A DNA stretch of 64,000 bases from the NCBI GenBank assembly GCA_038093975.1, contig JBBPTG010000015.1, positions 186,001-250,000 of the forward strand, written 5' to 3'. The notes under the pieces were generated by a model, which saw only the letters and a program-made list of their open reading frames with translations, had not been told where the DNA came from and searched no databases. The number at the start of each line of letters is the position of its first letter. Position 1 is the stretch's first letter. The position numbers were made by a program, and so were the translations under genes. Shown piece after piece: positions 53,619 to 64,000 of this stretch. This stretch comes from Chalciporus piperatus (taxonomy: Eukaryota; Basidiomycota; Agaricomycetes; Boletales; Boletaceae).

Positions 53619-54842
53619 ATGCCTGCTACCACCTCGGTCACGCTCAACACGGGGGCGATCATGCCCACCGTCGGTCTTGGTAAGCCTGATATTGGAGAAT
53701 CATACGCGATTCTGATCAGATCACACTCTGCTCCACAGGAACTTGGAAATCCCAGCCAGGCCAAGTCGAACACGCAGTGGAGTTCGCATTGAAGAACGGA
53801 TACAAGCACATCGATACCGCCGCCGGATACCAAAACGAGACCGAAGTCGGTCAAGGCATCAAAGCATCTGGTGTTCCGAGAGAGCAGATCTTCGTGACGA
53901 CGAAGCTTGATAACCCAGACCAAAGGAACCCCGCCGCAGCTCTTGAGGCTTCGCTCAAGAAGCTTGACACTCCCTACCTTGACCTGTGTACGGCGCCTCA
54001 TAAATGTCCCTGCGTACCAGTCTATAAATACTAATGAATCTCACAGGGCTGATGCACTGGCCTGCCCCTATGACCCGGGATGGAAAAGCCGACAAGGACT
54101 ATGACTGGCTCGACACCTGGAAGGCAATGGAAGACCTCCACCTTGCCAACCCCGAGAAATTGAAGGCGATTGGTAAGTCGACTGTGGTATGTATACGTGA
54201 ACCAATGTTCACGCAGTTCGTAGGTGTCTCGAACTTCTCCGTTGAGTACCTCGAGCGACTCTTAAAGGTTGCTCGTGTCGTTCCTGCAGCTAACCAGATC
54301 GAACTGCACCCGTAAGCTTTCATTCTCTCCGAACACGAGCGAGCATGATTGGATCTGATCCGTACCTTCAAGATCTTGCCCCCAGCACGACGTGGTTGAA
54401 TACTGCCAGAACAAGGGCATCGTGTTGACGGCGTACTCACCTCTTGGTTCCGACAACTCTCCGTTGTTGAAGAACGAGGTCGTCAACAGGATCGCGACCA
54501 AGTACGGCGCCTCGCCTGCCAACATCTTGGTTTCGTTGCACGCCAACAAGGATTTGCACACTGGTGAGTGCCCAAATGCTTTTCCCGTGGTAGCCCCTAG
54601 TAATCCGGTCTGTTCTTTAGTCTTGCCCAAGTCAGTTACCAACGAGCGCATACTCAGTAAGTCGTTCAGCGCCATTCAACGCCACTAGCGCTGATTTTGT
54701 GTTCACAGGCAACGCCAAGATCGTGGACTTGACAGAGGAGGACATCAACGACTTGCACGCGATCGACAAGACGCACCACTTCCGTGCCTGCCACCCTGCG
54801 TGGACCGGTTTTGGTGGTCTCGGATTCCCCGACTGCAAGTAG
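53619..54842 (+). CDS. NADP-dependent aldo-keto reductase, tandem copy 2
   Basis: The first exon codes the same protein start as copy 1 ([20 protein letters not shown]). Then [48 protein letters not shown] and WLMHWPAP keep the Asp-Tyr-Lys-His tetrad. [19 protein letters not shown] is identical to copy 1. It ends [12 protein letters not shown]. Differences cluster in loops (for example [20 protein letters not shown]) and in the intron after KLKAIG, which is longer here (donor GTAAGTCG). Same strand and conserved intron positions show a tandem duplication. Confidence 0.94.
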
Positions 54843-55400
54843 AAGATTCTCTGGGAGCAGTTGTATAAGTTAATGTTGTAAGGTTAACAAGAAATAGAAT
54901 TGTGATGATTTCAAAGGGTACGAACGATAGCTGGCCGCCATTGAGCGTTGCCTCGTAAGGAGATCAAAGACGAAATCACGAAAGTACAGTGGGTGTTCAG
55001 CGTGTCATGATTCTGAAGGATTGTTCTACGAAGCTGGTCTTCCCAGAGGTGGTCTAGTACCAGAACCTGATCTGGCAACGTCGGGGATGTGACTGTCAAT
55101 GTCAATCATTCACGGCAAGCTTGCCGCATTTCACCTCTTGTCACTTTGTACTGGCGGGCGTTGGTCTGGACGGTAGTGTCAATGGTGAGCTGGTCTCGAA
55201 GATCCTCTGGCGGTGGATCAAGCCAAGTCTGCGGTCAACCACGGACACGGGAGTCGATTATAGCAACACCAACCAAGCTCAACCAAGTCAGCATCATGAC
55301 ACCCATTTGGGAACTTCTCTGGGTTGGGGCCATCCTGTACTCCAGCGTATATATACCGTTCCCCGATCGCGGAGCGCCCTGGAATATGTTCTAATACGCC
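54843..55400. other. Interval between the aldo-keto reductase pair and the sorting nexin
   Basis: Presumed terminator of the second reductase and promoter of the sorting nexin. Open stretches at 55089-55394 have no recognised family. Confidence 0.4.
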
Positions 55401-57966
55401 ATGGCCACCCTTCCACGCACAACGAAGCAAGCCTCTGCATCGACCTCCACTCGGATACCTGCGTACCAGCAAAGACCTCGCTCCGATCATGACTTTGATG
55501 CTGGTATCAACTCATCGAATGCATGGACAGGACAAAATTTAGATCGAGGATCACTTTCGGACGATGAGCCGGGCGATCATCTGGAACAAGAGCAGAGAGG
55601 ACTATCTGCGCGTGCGCTGTACACGTTTGAGGGAAAGGCGGAGTTTAGGGAGCTCACGGTCGAAGCTGGCGATGACATCGAGGTTCTGAAGGAAGATGTT
55701 GGAGATGGATGGAGCCTGGTCAAGACGGAGGATGGAAAAGTTGGTTTGTTGCCCAAAGCTTATTACACGGTATGTGACCGACGACGACAACAACGATTCT
55801 GGGGGGGAATTTGTCATCTCACACTAGTTTCTAGAACACATTCAACTTTCTCTCTGCTCCCACTGACAATGCCATTGCGCGCGAGGCCTCCAGCGACGCG
55901 GCGACACCTCGGCCGTCTCCAAAGGGCAAACCTGAATTAGGACTATCTGCTCTCGTTCCCCAGAGCACGGGAGAATGGCCTAACGTGTTTCCGAGTTTTA
56001 GGCAGCGTTTACTCGGTGGAAAGACCATCAATCGTTTCTCGTCTTTCGTGACCAGCGGTGCAGAGGAATGGGTTCTCAACGGCGCACCAGAGATAGAGGA
56101 CGATGTGATGGCACAACCACCCGCCTCCCATAGCCGCTCCACGACGACCGATTCCATGGCGGAAGACATGAGACTCAATCGACTTGGTATCGGCGAAGCC
56201 GACAAACATTATGTCGACGAGGGTCCGGCTTGGCAACCCAAAGTTCCCAGGTTCCGTGTTTTGGTGCATTCACCATCGAAACGGTCATCTGGTCTTTCTG
56301 GGGCGTACACAGTCTACAACGTCACTTCTCTCGTCCAATCTTCCGAACGTACTGATGACGATGACGAAGCACCACGTCCACGTTCTCCCGTCTACATCAC
56401 CGTCCAGCGACGCTTTTCTCACTTTGTCGTTCTCCATACCGCACTCCTCAAACGTCTTCCTGGGATCGCATTACCGCCTCTCCCGGAGAAACAATACGCA
56501 GGCCGATTCAACGCCGCATTCGTCGAAGCTCGACGAGGAGACTTGGAACGTTACATCGATCGGATCGTACGTCACCCAATCGCACGTTACGCCGAAGTCG
56601 TCACTTCATTTCTGGCTTGCGAGGATGACCTGGTGAGCGGTCCCTTGGCGCAGAGTGGGACTTAGAAACCTGCTTAACATCGTTCATGCTTGCCCTCTAT
56701 GTCTATGCAAGGAGTGGAAACGGTTGATGCCCCAATTTTTGGGGATGCCAGCGGCGGGACCTTCGTTCTTTGCTCACGTGTATCATCCAGCGTTCAATGT
56801 CGATGTGGAGGATGCGGCAGAGGCGGTTGAAAAGTTTGATAACCATGTACGCGCTGTCGGGAAAGGGGTCCAAGGGTTGAGGAATACTTTCAATCGGGTG
56901 AGAGAGGCACGAATGGGTAGGTGTTCTGATCTGGTCATGTGGGTCTCACACAAAAGGTTGTATACAGAGATGTCCAAGGCTGAGCGCCTGCTTTCGTATT
57001 CCCTCCTCTCTCTTATCACTGCGAAATCATCCACGTCTGTACCTCCTGTGGGTGCAGTTGAGGAGGAAGAAAACACATCTCCGCAATTAAGGGGACTGCT
57101 CAACGACGACGGTGCTTGGTGTTGGCGCGAAAGCTGCGAAGGTACTTGACGGACTCTTGTCATGCTAGCGACTTGTCATAAGCGTATGTAGACTGCCTCA
57201 AGCTCACGAAAGCGGTTCAGAAGACTGCTGAGACGTTGCAAACCGTTGCAGACTTGTACGATGATCACGTTAGTGCCAAATGATTCCCTGCGTGTCTATA
57301 CTCACGAAGTCATCAGGCGCGAAGAAGACAACTCGCAACTCACGAGGCTCTCAAGAGCGTCGCGCATCCCTACGTGACATACCAGGTGGTCCCTTTCATT
57401 GCTCGCGCGTTTAGGTTAAAGCTAATCTCCTTCAAGGGTATCATAGAGACGCATCGATCTACATCCGCTCGTTATACGCAAGCAACGAGCGGCAACACCG
57501 TGAGCTGTCTTCACCATGGAACCAAACCTGTCTGACTTGGGGAAACCAGCCTAACGAAGAAGACGTCGCCGAGCGCTGCGAGACAGTCCTCAATGCAACC
57601 ATGTCCGAACTCGACACCTACCACACCCAGAAAGTCGAAGACTTTTCCACTCTCACAAAGGACCACCTGGACGGCGAAATCGCCGTATACGAACAGATTT
57701 TGATACGGCTAAAATCGGCACGGCGCGCTCTGGAGCCCCCACACTTGGACGAACTGGGTCGTTCGCCACGGAGACCCTGTCGATTCGAAAAGGATTTGGA
57801 GAAGCCTGTGACCGATGTTGAGCCGCTCCCGCAGCCTTGTCCCCATGTTTACGATTCGGCGCCGATGAGGCCTGTCAGTATGGCTATACAAGGGGGTGTG
57901 GGATTACTTTTGGGCGGTTCGAGTTCGGCTGGAAGAACGAGTGTTCTTGGAAGGCTGTGGGCCTGA
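55401..57966 (+). CDS. SH3-PX sorting nexin (SNX9/18/33-like) with BAR-type C-terminus
   Basis: Order of domains: a disordered start (MATLPRTTKQAS...), then an SH3 domain (ARALYTFEGKAEFRELTVEA, DGWSLVKTEDGKVGLLPKAY). A linker and a PX domain follow (FRVLVHSPSKRSSGLSGAYT, ITVQRRFSHFVVLHTALLKR, ALPPLPEKQYAGRFN, EARRGDLERYIDRIVRHPIA). The helical BAR region comes next (PAFNVDVEDAAEAVEKFDNH, KAERLLSYSLLSLIT, DCLKLTKAVQKTAETLQTVA, CETVLNATMSELDTYHTQKV). This is the layout of animal SNX9-family proteins, which link endocytosis and membrane remodelling to actin. PX basic residues for phosphoinositide binding are present (RRFSHF, KQYAGRF). Introns in the second half are short and their exact ends are less sure. 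Confidence 0.88.
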
Positions 57967-58160
57967 GAGGACCGTTCTCAGGTGATGAATGAATGACCCC
58001 ACTGCACAACATAATCACATTTCTTGGATGCGTCACTTGGCCATCTATTACTTTTTTTGGTTGGATTGACAGAACATGTAACATAAGAGCACGAGCAAGG
58101 CACACAAATAACATGGACTTCGGGCTGAGAGCGCGATGGTGAACTGTAGCAATAATCGTA
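57967..58160. other. Convergent 3' ends of sorting nexin and LRR paralog D
   Basis: Short convergent spacer with T-rich stretches (for example TTACTTTTTTTGG near 58050) that may serve 3'-end formation. No gene seen. Confidence 0.35.
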
Positions 58161-59588
58161 TTATTCTAGTTGTACATACGAAACTTGGATGGTAGTACTA
58201 AAGGATGATTCATAGTGCAAGATAGGGAAACTAACACTGGGCTTGACTGAAGAGGGACAATCAAACGAATCACAACCAACCTCAGTCAACCACAGCACCC
58301 TCGTATCCATTCGCCATCTGCGTTGCCGAGCGCAAGATCCCTCGAGTCCCCAGCACTGACAAGCAGGTGGCTTCCCTCCAAATCGATCCTTCTTCACCGG
58401 AGGTGTGATGCCGGGAAGGGCCTGCCAGTGAGCCAAAATCTTCAGTCCACGACCTGACTGAGCATGGTGGCCAGGGGGAAACAATGTGTTGATGTCAGCT
58501 GCATACGACACCACTCTGATGCGTTGCTGAAGGGAGAGCGAAGGGGCGAGGTGTGCGGTGATCTCTTGGACCAGTTCAACTGGGAAATCGAAAAACCGAG
58601 AGGACGAGATTCGTGATTCCCCCTTGCCAGAGTGTAAAAAGAGGGCACGAGAGTAACGGAGAAGTGCAAGTGCTTCATCCCTCACTCGTGCATTGAGGGT
58701 CATATTCCGCTGGACGTCAGCATGCAAAGTCCGGCTGCCTTTTAAGCAATAACCACTTGGACTATAAGACTCGATGTCTAGGTTAAGCTCCGAGTGTTGG
58801 AGGCACACGTTCGTGCCAACGGTGTAGAGAAGCTGGACAATCCCCTCTACGTTGACTTTAGTTACTTTGCAATCGAGTCGATGTAGGCGACATTGAGGCG
58901 ATCTCAGATACTCCACAAGGATTGGTACGATGTCTTGAGTGCACTTTGTGGCCAGTTTTAGATGCTGGAGATAAGGGGCGGCGAGCTTAGGCAGGAAGAG
59001 CCGCAAGAAGGGGTCCGCTGGGCAGGTTTCGTCGAGAATTAACAAGGTGCGTAGGCGAGACGAGTTCAGTGCACTCGCAAACTCCGCGACGACATCTGGA
59101 TCAGCTGTAAGAGGATTCTATCATGCAAACGCAACATGAATGAGTAAGGAAGAGTTGATGGAGCCTCAGACACTCACACCATACAAACTCAGTTCCCTCA
59201 GAGTTGTATTATCTCTCAAGAAACGTGCGACGGCAAGCAGCCCATTGGCACCGATTCCGTTTTGCGGGAGATACAGTTCGGTGAGACTTTCTCGACAGTG
59301 GATACCGGCATCTGAAGTCAAAAAGTCGAGTAACCGGATACATGGTACCTCACCCAGAGAGGAACCAGATAACTTATGGACAACCTTTTGCCTACAGATT
59401 TTTACGATCATTTGTTTGACAGCTGTGGTGATGTGGTCAGCATAAAAATAGAAGACCCCTAAAGTGATAGACCAACCAAACCACGATGCAAGGCGAGGAC
59501 TTATCTTGTGAAGTGTTTCATTGAGTGAAGAACATATGATCTCTGGGTCCAGCCCACACTTGTTTTGAGATGATGTGTTGAGGCACAT
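58161..59588 (-). CDS. LRR (RNI-like) protein with C-terminal F-box-like helix, paralog D
   Basis: Closest to paralog A. Start MCLNTSSQNKCGLDPEIICS, then HKISPRLASWF, an intron, QMIVKICRQKVVHKLSGSSL and LRRs ESLTELYLPQNGIGANGLLA, TLRELSLYGVSV. Second half: SSRLRTLLILDETC, APYLQHLKLATKCTQDIVPI, RVRDEALALLRYSRALFLHS, FFDFPVELVQEITAHLAPSL, QQRIRVVSYAADINTLF. The C-terminal Cys region is CQCWGLEGSCARQRRWRMD, then VLWLTEVGCDSFD. Compared with A and B it has an additional 25-residue tail after VGCDSFD. Start chosen because it matches A and B; a longer in-frame extension exists upstream. Confidence 0.78.
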
Positions 59589-59950
59589 GTTGGAATAGTG
59601 TGGGATTGATATTAATCTAGTGGGTATGAGATGGTGTCGGTATGAGATGGTGTCGAACTTCGAAGAGAGCAAGGAAGAAGAGGCTGAGACAACATACTTA
59701 GGGGCTAATCGCCAAATACTGCCAAGCAACGTCTGTTGGATTAGCTAAGCGCAGGTTAGCCATTCAACCGAATCCAAAGATCGCCATGGGGGATACGGTA
59801 ATATAATCTGTTCACAGTGTCCAGCCTGCCCCATCGCTCAGGCGTATACACCTTGGGCTATAGCAACGCCATCCGAGTCGCCATCCGAGTCGTCGATAGC
59901 AGAGGTACCTGACTTGATCATATCATCGTGAGCTACACCTGGCAGCTTTC
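59589..59950. other. Divergent promoter between LRR paralog D and the CUE-domain gene
   Basis: Contains a 16-bp tandem duplication (GGTATGAGATGGTGTC twice, about 59623-59654), a 12-bp tandem duplication (GCCATCCGAGTC twice, about 59868-59892) and, on the minus strand at 59695-59709, the motif ATTAGCCCCTAAGTA shared with the promoter of paralog A. Confidence 0.45.
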
Positions 59951-62291
59951 ATGACGACTCTCGCACCACTTCCGATCTATCCATCTTCCCAAGCCAGGAA
60001 AGGTTTTTCACTATCCCAACTAACTCAATTTCACTACAACCTCTCCAATGCACTAACACAAGTCATCGCGCTTCCCCCAGCTAAACGAGACACCCCTCCC
60101 ACTCGCGCATTCATATCCAGCTACGCCAACGATGCAGCAAACCAAATCCTCGAAGCTCTCATCTGGGAGAACGCAGAAGCTGCTTCAAGTCAGCCTCAGG
60201 CCATCGATCACCTACGCCAACGCGTCCTTCTCCTCGCCGAGAAATTGGCATCCTCTGCTCCAGGATTAGAGCTCAAGACTTTGCTCGATCTCTGCGTTGC
60301 CTTCCCATCCAAGATCACTCGTCTAAGAGCGATACTCGCCGCTGCTCTCGGCGGGACTCCTGACCTTCCTTCGAGATTCACGTCGGAGGTCGTCTCGGCA
60401 TTCACGACCTCGTTGAGTCCAGCCCACTCTTCAGGTCTATACGGTCTCCGAAAGACGGCACGGTGCTTGGTGAGCTTTCTACGTCCAAGCCCACCAGCAC
60501 TCGTTCGTCCCTTTGCGCATAACAAGGAATTCATCCTCGCACTCGCACGCGCCTATGATTCCGGTCTTACCGCCATCTCCCGTTCATACGGTGGCATCCG
60601 CACAGGCATTGCCAGCCACGAACTCGACCACTGGGAACGAATCTGGCTAGACACCAAAGTAGATATCGTCGATGCCTTCCACATCATGATGTCAACGATG
60701 GTGCAAGACGTTAACTCTGCTTTTGGGACACAACTCGCAGTTGAAGCAGATCGAGCTTTCGGAATCGTTTTCGCATTGCTCGAGGTCACACCGGAGTCTG
60801 TCACTGCCGCATCCGCTGACCCGGTTCCGTTCCTCGATCGATCGCTCGTGGCGGATTATCAGCATGCGTATGATTTGAACAGAACGTTGGCTGGGGCTTT
60901 GCGACGTTCATCGCGCGATGATGCACGGATGGAACTCTTGGAATCTACCTTGCGTTCTCTCGATGTGGAGTCGTCGGGTGGGAGTACCAAAGACCCCGGG
61001 GCACTCAAACTCATCCTTCGCTCATCCGGCATCGCTCCAGGCGTCTCCAATAAAGCTACGCTGGTCCCTCCACCCGCCTCGACCGACAAGGGTAAAGGAA
61101 AGGCGACCGCTCCCGAACCCTCCTCGTCCCATGATCCAGATCTCGACTTGCAAGTGACTCAAGTACTGGACATCTTCCCCGATCACTCTCCCGAGTATAT
61201 CCGCAACCTGCTCATGCACCCTTCCTATCCATTCCGCGGTAACGCGGAAAGGGTCATCGAAGCACTTTTGGAAGGGACGGCTCCCGACGAAGATTCAGTT
61301 GAAGGCGCCGAGGACTTTTCGTCTGGCGCTGCTGCTGGTCAAGGGCACACAACCCTTCTCGACGCGCCGATCGAGAGAAGGAACATATTCGACGAGGAAG
61401 TCATTGATGTCAGTAGTCTACACACCGGAAAGAAAATGTATGATCTCAGGCGTGCCTTACCTGTTCTTCTCGTGGAATGCTAATTCCTTCCATGCAGACA
61501 AGACGCGTCGTCCTTGGTGGTCAGGGATAGAGCAGAAATTGAGAGAATGAAGCTCGACACCCTTCGATTGACAGAAGCCATGTCGGATGATTCTGATGAT
61601 GAATATACCGGGAGGCCGAGAGCACTTGACGTGTTTGATCTAGATGACGATTTCGAAGGTGCTGGTCCAGGCACCGTGAAGGTAGTGGGTGATGGCGAGG
61701 ACAGCGGTGACGACGAAGCCACGGAAGAGCGTGGCACGGACCCACACAAGCCAGAGACGACGTTAGAGCTTGCTTACATCCGGGATCCCAAACTGTTTGA
61801 AAGGGATGCTCAGACGAGAAGAAGCAAGGCGCGCACCGAGCTCAAGCAACAAACAGGTAATCGTTGCGTCCTGATCTCCCTCATCTGTGCCTACTTAGAC
61901 CGTTTGCTAGGCTGGACAGACGAGCAAATCGAGGGTTGGAAAATTATGTTGGAGAGAAACGTGCGCTTGTTTTCTGTAATTGATTCTTTTTGTGTTGACA
62001 TGCACCTCTTCAGCCGAAGAAAGAACGTATATTACAGAAGCATGAATTTGCTGGAAACAGGATTGAGGACACGTCGATTGTTGGAAGTTCTGCTGGAAGC
62101 TCGGGGGATAGGGGGCGAGGGAGAGGTGGAGGAAGAGGCCGAGGGCGTGGTGGAGGTGGAAGGGGTGGAGTGGGAGAAACAAGCGATTCAGTTGCACGCG
62201 ATCGGGCATTCAAGAACAAGCACAAAAATCAAAACCGGAAAAGGGGTCACGATAAAAAGATGGCGAGGGCCGGTGCTGGCCCATCGACGTA
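59951..62291 (+). CDS. CUE3: CUE-domain protein, ASCC2/CUE3 (RQT3) homologue
   Basis: In yeast Cue3 (RQT3) and in animals ASCC2 bind Lys63-linked ubiquitin on collided ribosomes and help dissociate them. The helical N-terminal region (SLSQLTQFHYNLSNALTQVI, AFISSYANDAANQILEALIW, HELDHWERIWLDTKVDIVDA) precedes the CUE domain (LQVTQVLDIFPDHSPEYIRN with LLMHPSYPFRGNAERVIEAL). Acidic and low-complexity regions follow, then TTLELAYIRDPKLFERDAQT, WTDEQIEGWKIMLERN, an RG-rich stretch and the basic end NRKRGHDKKMARAGAGPST, as in the family. The last exons change frame twice at GT-AG introns near 61440-61500 and 61855-61970. Confidence 0.9.
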
Positions 62292-62395
62292 GCTCTCTGA
62301 CCGTTAACCGAGATGTTGTATTACATTCAGCTGTTGTTTCTACACGCGATGAGAGACACAGAAGGGTGTAAGCGTGAGCGTCGGGTTCAGCATGA

Positions 62396-62889
62396 TCAGG
62401 AGGGGAACATCTTCTTGAATCTGGGGTCAAAGGTCAACTCGACGACATCATTTACCAACTTCATGTCTACAAGACGGTCAAGATTTGAAAGGAGAACACG
62501 AGGGTGGTGACTTGCCGAGTTCTTTGTCCGAGTCCAAGCAGAGACTTGTCAACAGTTTGATGGTAGACTCGTCGATCACATTGCCGATGACCTCGACGAA
62601 CGTCCCCGTCAACTGCTCGGGCTGCATGATTTCCGCAAAGTCAGCCGCGCTCCTTCTACGATACAGGAGATCAAACGTACTGGGTTCATGTTTATTTGGA
62701 CTTGCCCCCCATCAGAAGCTTCGACAAGGGCACTCTCCTGTTGTTGCTGTGTGGAATCGTCAGGAGATCGGCGAGTCTTGGGGACGGAGGAGCATTTACG
62801 CTGATGACTTTGCATGGTAATCTGACTGTTCTTCCGACGAAACTCGGAAGACGCGCTGAGTTGACTCTTGGTGATTGATATTCGCTCAT
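62396..62889 (-). CDS. RFA3: Replication protein A 14-kDa subunit (RPA3)
   Basis: Third subunit of the single-strand DNA-binding complex. Exon 1 MSEYQSPRVNSARLPSFVGR and VRLPCKVIS, exon 2 ESALVEASDGGQVQINMN, exon 3 AADFAEIMQPEQLTGTFVEV and IGNVIDESTIKLLTSLCLDS, then exon 4 DMKLVNDVVELTFDPRFKKM ending FPS. These match the OB fold of RPA14. The last intron only keeps the frame if its donor is GCAAGT (a GC-AG intron). The junction between exons 2 and 3 (about 62635-62665) could not be solved with a standard donor in the right phase. Confidence 0.85.
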
Positions 62890-62983
62890 TTGGACGTCGT
62901 GGTCGAGGCGCTGGTAACCGACGACGCGTTTATTTACGCGCGTCGCACCTCGACTTCAACTTGACCGCAACTTGACCGGAACG

Positions 62984-64000
62984 ATGGAGAAAACTGTCAC
63001 AATCGACGATTTACCCAATGAACTCCTCATCATGATTTTCAAGCGGCTATACAAGCTGCATCGCCAAAAACCCACGATATACTATTTTTTATATCCCGGT
63101 GCAGAAGACTCGGATGAAGACATGAGTCCGCCGGATCCCAGGACACGTTGGCTGGACGATCCATTCGATCCATCCATGTTTCCGCATGCACATGCCAAGG
63201 TCTGTCGGCGCTGGCATGCACTCCTCGTAGACCACCCCGCGTATTGGACACGTATCCCCATTAACATCGGTTCAATTACAACCCCCCTCCCCACCGTTGC
63301 CAACTATTTCGCTTGGTCCCGAGATCTACCCATTTGGGTTTTCGTCAAAAGGCATCCTGACGACAATAGCGTCCAGGATCCTGACGAGAAGTCCTGCGTT
63401 GCTGCACTGCTGCCCTACGTATCGCAAAACTTACATCGCATCAAAAAGCTCGAATTTTCGCTCCTCCATCATGCTTCCCTTCCCGATATTTGCCCTTGGC
63501 TAGCTGGAAATGCCAACATCCTTGAATCTCTCCACATCAATCACAAAGAGCATCGGGTCACCGAGTCCATTGTACCTCCCGGCGAGGATACGGACCACCG
63601 AGATGACGGAGACCGAGTGCGGCTGAAATTCTCCGCTCCCGTACTTACCTCGCTATCCATTGATGCCCATACCTTTGCTCGGGCATGTCGTTCCAGCAGG
63701 AGATGGCTCGCTAAAGCACCTAAACTCACCCGCCTATCCCTCATCCCGTCCGGGCCTTCTTCACCCACACAACATCTCTCTATCGGATCGACGATTAGAG
63801 CCCTCTCACATGCCACACGACTCCTATCCCTCTCTGTTCGAGGTATCAACTTCCTCGACGATTATGTCCCTCCTGAAACCCCTCAGTTCTTGCCCGAGAT
63901 TCGCTCTGGCTCCGTGACATTCGAGGACCTTACGGGCACTGCTGTGTCGACCTTCTTTTGTGCCACTGGCACCATTGATGTACTGGATGTCAGGAATTGC
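62984..64000 (+). CDS. F-box protein, truncated by the window edge
   Basis: The first 340 or so codons of an F-box protein: MEKTVTIDDLPNELLIMIFK is a classic N-terminal F-box, followed by KVCRRWHALLVDHPAYWTRI and a leucine-rich-like region (VSQNLHRIKKLEFSLLHH, NANILESLHI, VLTSLSIDAHTFA, KLTRLSLIPSGP, FEDLTGTAVSTFF). No intron seen so far. Such proteins recruit targets to SCF ubiquitin ligases and are strongly expanded in Agaricomycetes. It is not closely related to the four LRR paralogs, whose F-box-like helix comes after the repeats. The end lies outside the window. Confidence 0.85.
   Translation, partial: MEKTVTIDDLPNELLIMIFKRLYKLHRQKPTIYYFLYPGAEDSDEDMSPPDPRTRWLDDPFDPSMFPHAHAKVCRRWHALLVDHPAYWTRIPINIGSITTPLPTVANYFAWSRDLPIWVFVKRHPDDNSVQDPDEKSCVAALLPYVSQNLHRIKKLEFSLLHHASLPDICPWLAGNANILESLHINHKEHRVTESIVPPGEDTDHRDDGDRVRLKFSAPVLTSLSIDAHTFARACRSSRRWLAKAPKLTRLSLIPSGPSSPTQHLSIGSTIRALSHATRLLSLSVRGINFLDDYVPPETPQFLPEIRSGSVTFEDLTGTAVSTFFCATGTIDVLDVRNC

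Noticed and set aside
59166..59729. Longer N-terminus for LRR paralog D starting at 59729
   Set aside because: The ATG at 59588 aligns with the starts of paralogs A and B; the additional upstream part is not shared and overlaps the promoter motif.

Overview
The window is nuclear DNA from a filamentous basidiomycete, very probably an Agaricomycete. The evidence is dense genes on both strands, many short introns (about 45-65 bp), fungus-specific families (DUF3455, DUF6593-like, macrofage-activating-glycoprotein-like, WW-domain membrane protein, C2-like/TPR/CHAT) and eukaryotic housekeeping genes. Gene models below were built by joining reading frames across GT-AG (twice GC-AG) introns by eye. 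Start, stop and family are usually firmer than every internal splice site.

Layout. 0-8.4 kb: secreted mucin-like glycoprotein, glutathionyl-hydroquinone reductase, GET5, complex I NDUFS5-type subunit, VPS25 and ribosomal protein L11. 8.4-11.1 kb: no intact gene; it holds relics of a P-loop gene and of a dynein heavy chain. 11.2-17 kb: UBC4/5-type E2, a DUF6593-like protein and a stand-alone NUP96. 17-27 kb: LRR paralog A, a large TPR-CHAT protein, PIG-L/GPI12, a small conserved fungal protein and a secreted DUF3455 protein. 27-34.6 kb: an ABCC transporter flanked by two copies of a very short element with target-site duplications. 34.8-39 kb: a metacaspase-like C14 protease and LRR paralog B. 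39-50 kb: DBR1, a WW-domain membrane protein, LRR paralog C, an ABC relic, TFIIE-alpha and an SDR relic. 50-58 kb: Old Yellow Enzyme homologue, two tandem aldo-keto reductases and an SH3-PX sorting nexin. 58-64 kb: LRR paralog D, a CUE-domain ASCC2/CUE3 homologue, RPA3 and a truncated F-box protein.

Most genes are unrelated housekeeping genes acting in ER tail-anchored insertion, ESCRT-II, translation, transcription initiation, nuclear pore, lariat turnover, GPI synthesis, ribosome rescue and replication. Three things stand out. (1) Four dispersed paralogs of a leucine-rich-repeat family carry an F-box-like helix after, not before, the LRR region and have a Cys-rich C-terminus. (2) Both caspase-fold proteases in the window, the CHAT protein and the C14 metacaspase, lie next to one of these paralogs. 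(3) A roughly 59-bp hairpin element occurs twice, each copy with an 8-bp direct duplication at its ends, which suggests a tiny mobile element. The functional link in (2) is a hypothesis only.
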